Below are positions 21,219 to 21,873 of a stretch of 21,873 nucleotides of DNA, one piece after another (position 1 is the first letter of the stretch; each line of letters begins with the position of its first letter). The translations under genes were made by a program, and so were the position numbers. This DNA is from a virus. The notes below the pieces were generated by a model. The model saw only the letters and a list, made by a program, of their open reading frames with translations, was not told the DNA's origin and did not search any database. The stretch spans positions 1 to 21,873 of the IMG/VR virus record IMGVR_UViG_3300043446_001472; one strand, 5' to 3'.

Positions 21219-21739
21219 TGCTGCACTACTTGCACGTAGCGTATGTGGTCGCCTGCGTAGTCGGTCAGGGGTTGCACTACTGTGGTGCGCCACATGCTGT
21301 TGGCGTTTATTACTTTGCCGTGGCCTAGGTAGATGGCTGCGTGGTAGTAGGTGTTTGACCAGCGTTTGCGGAACAAAACTATGTCGCCTGCGTGTGGGTT
21401 GCGTGTGGGTTTACCTGCGTGTGCTTGTTTGTTTGCGCTGTGTGGCAGGGTTATGCCTAACTGTTCGTAGGCCCATACGACCATGCCGCTGCAATCCCAG
21501 CCGTATGGTGTTGCGCCGCTAAACACGTATGGTGTGCGGTGCACTTGCTTGCGTAGTTTGTGCAGCACGTTGCGCATGGTTGTGTGGTTGTGGCGTGCTA
21601 CGAGTTGCGCTATAAGGTCGGTGTGAGTGGGTGTGGCCACGTGTTGTGTGTGGGTTTGCAGTATTGCTTGGGCTTGGCTTGCGGTGCAGCCTGCGAGCAT
21701 TGCGAGCATGGCAAGTAAGGTCAGTAAGCGTGTGCGCAT
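21215..21739 (-). CDS. NlpC/P60 (C40) peptidase with lipoprotein signal
   Basis: The protein has 174 residues. Residues 1-18 are a lipoprotein signal: basic MRTR, hydrophobic LLTLLAMLAML, and a perfect lipobox Leu-Ala-Gly-Cys18. The NlpC/P60 domain spans about 65-174: PYVFSGATPYGWDCSGMVVW with the nucleophile Cys83, the AGDIVLFRKRW strand, His133 in YYHAAIYLGHGK, and Asn145 in VINANS as likely third catalytic residue. Such enzymes cut peptide stems of peptidoglycan. AGGA stands 4 nt before the ATG, just after the upstream stop. The membrane anchor is uncommon for a phage lysin; it could act in lysis, or be a surface lipoprotein expressed during infection that alters the wall or excludes other phages. 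Confidence 0.9.
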   Translation of the reverse strand: MRTRLLTLLAMLAMLAGCTASQAQAILQTHTQHVATPTHTDLIAQLVARHNHTTMRNVLHKLRKQVHRTPYVFSGATPYGWDCSGMVVWAYEQLGITLPHSANKQAHAGKPTRNPHAGDIVLFRKRWSNTYYHAAIYLGHGKVINANSMWRTTVVQPLTDYAGDHIRYVQVVQQ

Positions 21740-21745
21740 TGGTTC

Positions 21746-21873
21746 CTATTCGCTGTCGGGGTCTGTTCTAAATCCGATGTGTAGTTCAGGCCAGCGTGGG
21801 TCGCCCTGTGTGGTTTCTATTTGTGCCACGTGTGTGCCGCCGTCTTGCAGTGGTGGTTGGCATTTGTGTGTTG
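21746..21873 (-). CDS. Unknown protein (partial, C-terminal end only)
   Basis: Only the last 41 residues are present before the stop at 21746-21748; the rest lies beyond the right edge. The visible part contains KCQPPLQDGGTHVAQIETT, then GDPRWPELHIGFRTDPDSE at the end. The stop lies 6 nt before the start of the NlpC/P60 gene, so the two are in one operon. Codon phase agrees with a coding frame and no stop interrupts it. Function cannot be judged. Confidence 0.6.
   Translation of the reverse strand, partial: THKCQPPLQDGGTHVAQIETTQGDPRWPELHIGFRTDPDSE

Overview
The window is the structural (virion) module of a tailed, siphovirus-like phage with an HK97-type head. Every gene I can support lies on the minus strand, so transcription runs from high to low coordinates. 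Gene order is lysis/accessory genes, DNA-modification genes, small and large terminase, portal, prohead protease, major capsid protein, head-tail connectors, tail tube, frameshifted tail chaperone, tape measure, then minor tail and fibre proteins. GC content looks a little above 50% by eye. The P27-type small terminase, the tail proteins and the frequent GTG/TTG starts suggest an actinobacterial host, but nothing here proves it. No integrase, repressor or replication gene is visible.

Layout, right to left. 21036-21873: end of an unknown gene, an NlpC/P60 peptidase with a lipoprotein signal, and a small CxxC protein, closed by a hairpin terminator (20969-21008). 18341-20811: a Cys-rich protein, a ParB-like protein and two tandem Mom-like (GNAT-fold, DNA adenine modification) paralogues. 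12886-18348: TerS, TerL, portal, protease and capsid, closed by a terminator. 11392-12822: four small accessory genes separated by terminators, like a moron island inside the head module. 9678-11251: connectors and tail terminator candidate. 1-9656: tail tube, G/GT chaperone with a -1 slippery site, tape measure, hub and fibre genes, mostly joined by ATGA or TAATG overlaps.

The most unusual structure is in the DNA-modification block. The 3' end of each Mom-like gene contains a sequence that folds as a tRNA-like cloverleaf with an encoded CCA end. The one in the first gene (19096-19158, 63 nt) has every stem paired, an anticodon-position arm capped by a GNRA tetraloop, and the G3-U70 plus A73 signature that alanyl-tRNA synthetase reads. 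The one in the second gene (18369-18444, 76 nt) has U73, G1-C72, C2-G71 and C35-C36, which are glycine identity elements. The base modification made by phage Mu Mom is a glycinamide on adenine N6, and several GNAT-fold enzymes take their acyl group from aminoacyl-tRNA. I therefore propose, as inference, that these RNAs could be charged with amino acids and serve as dedicated donors for the Mom-like enzymes. I also found no GATC site anywhere in the window, which suggests strong restriction pressure.
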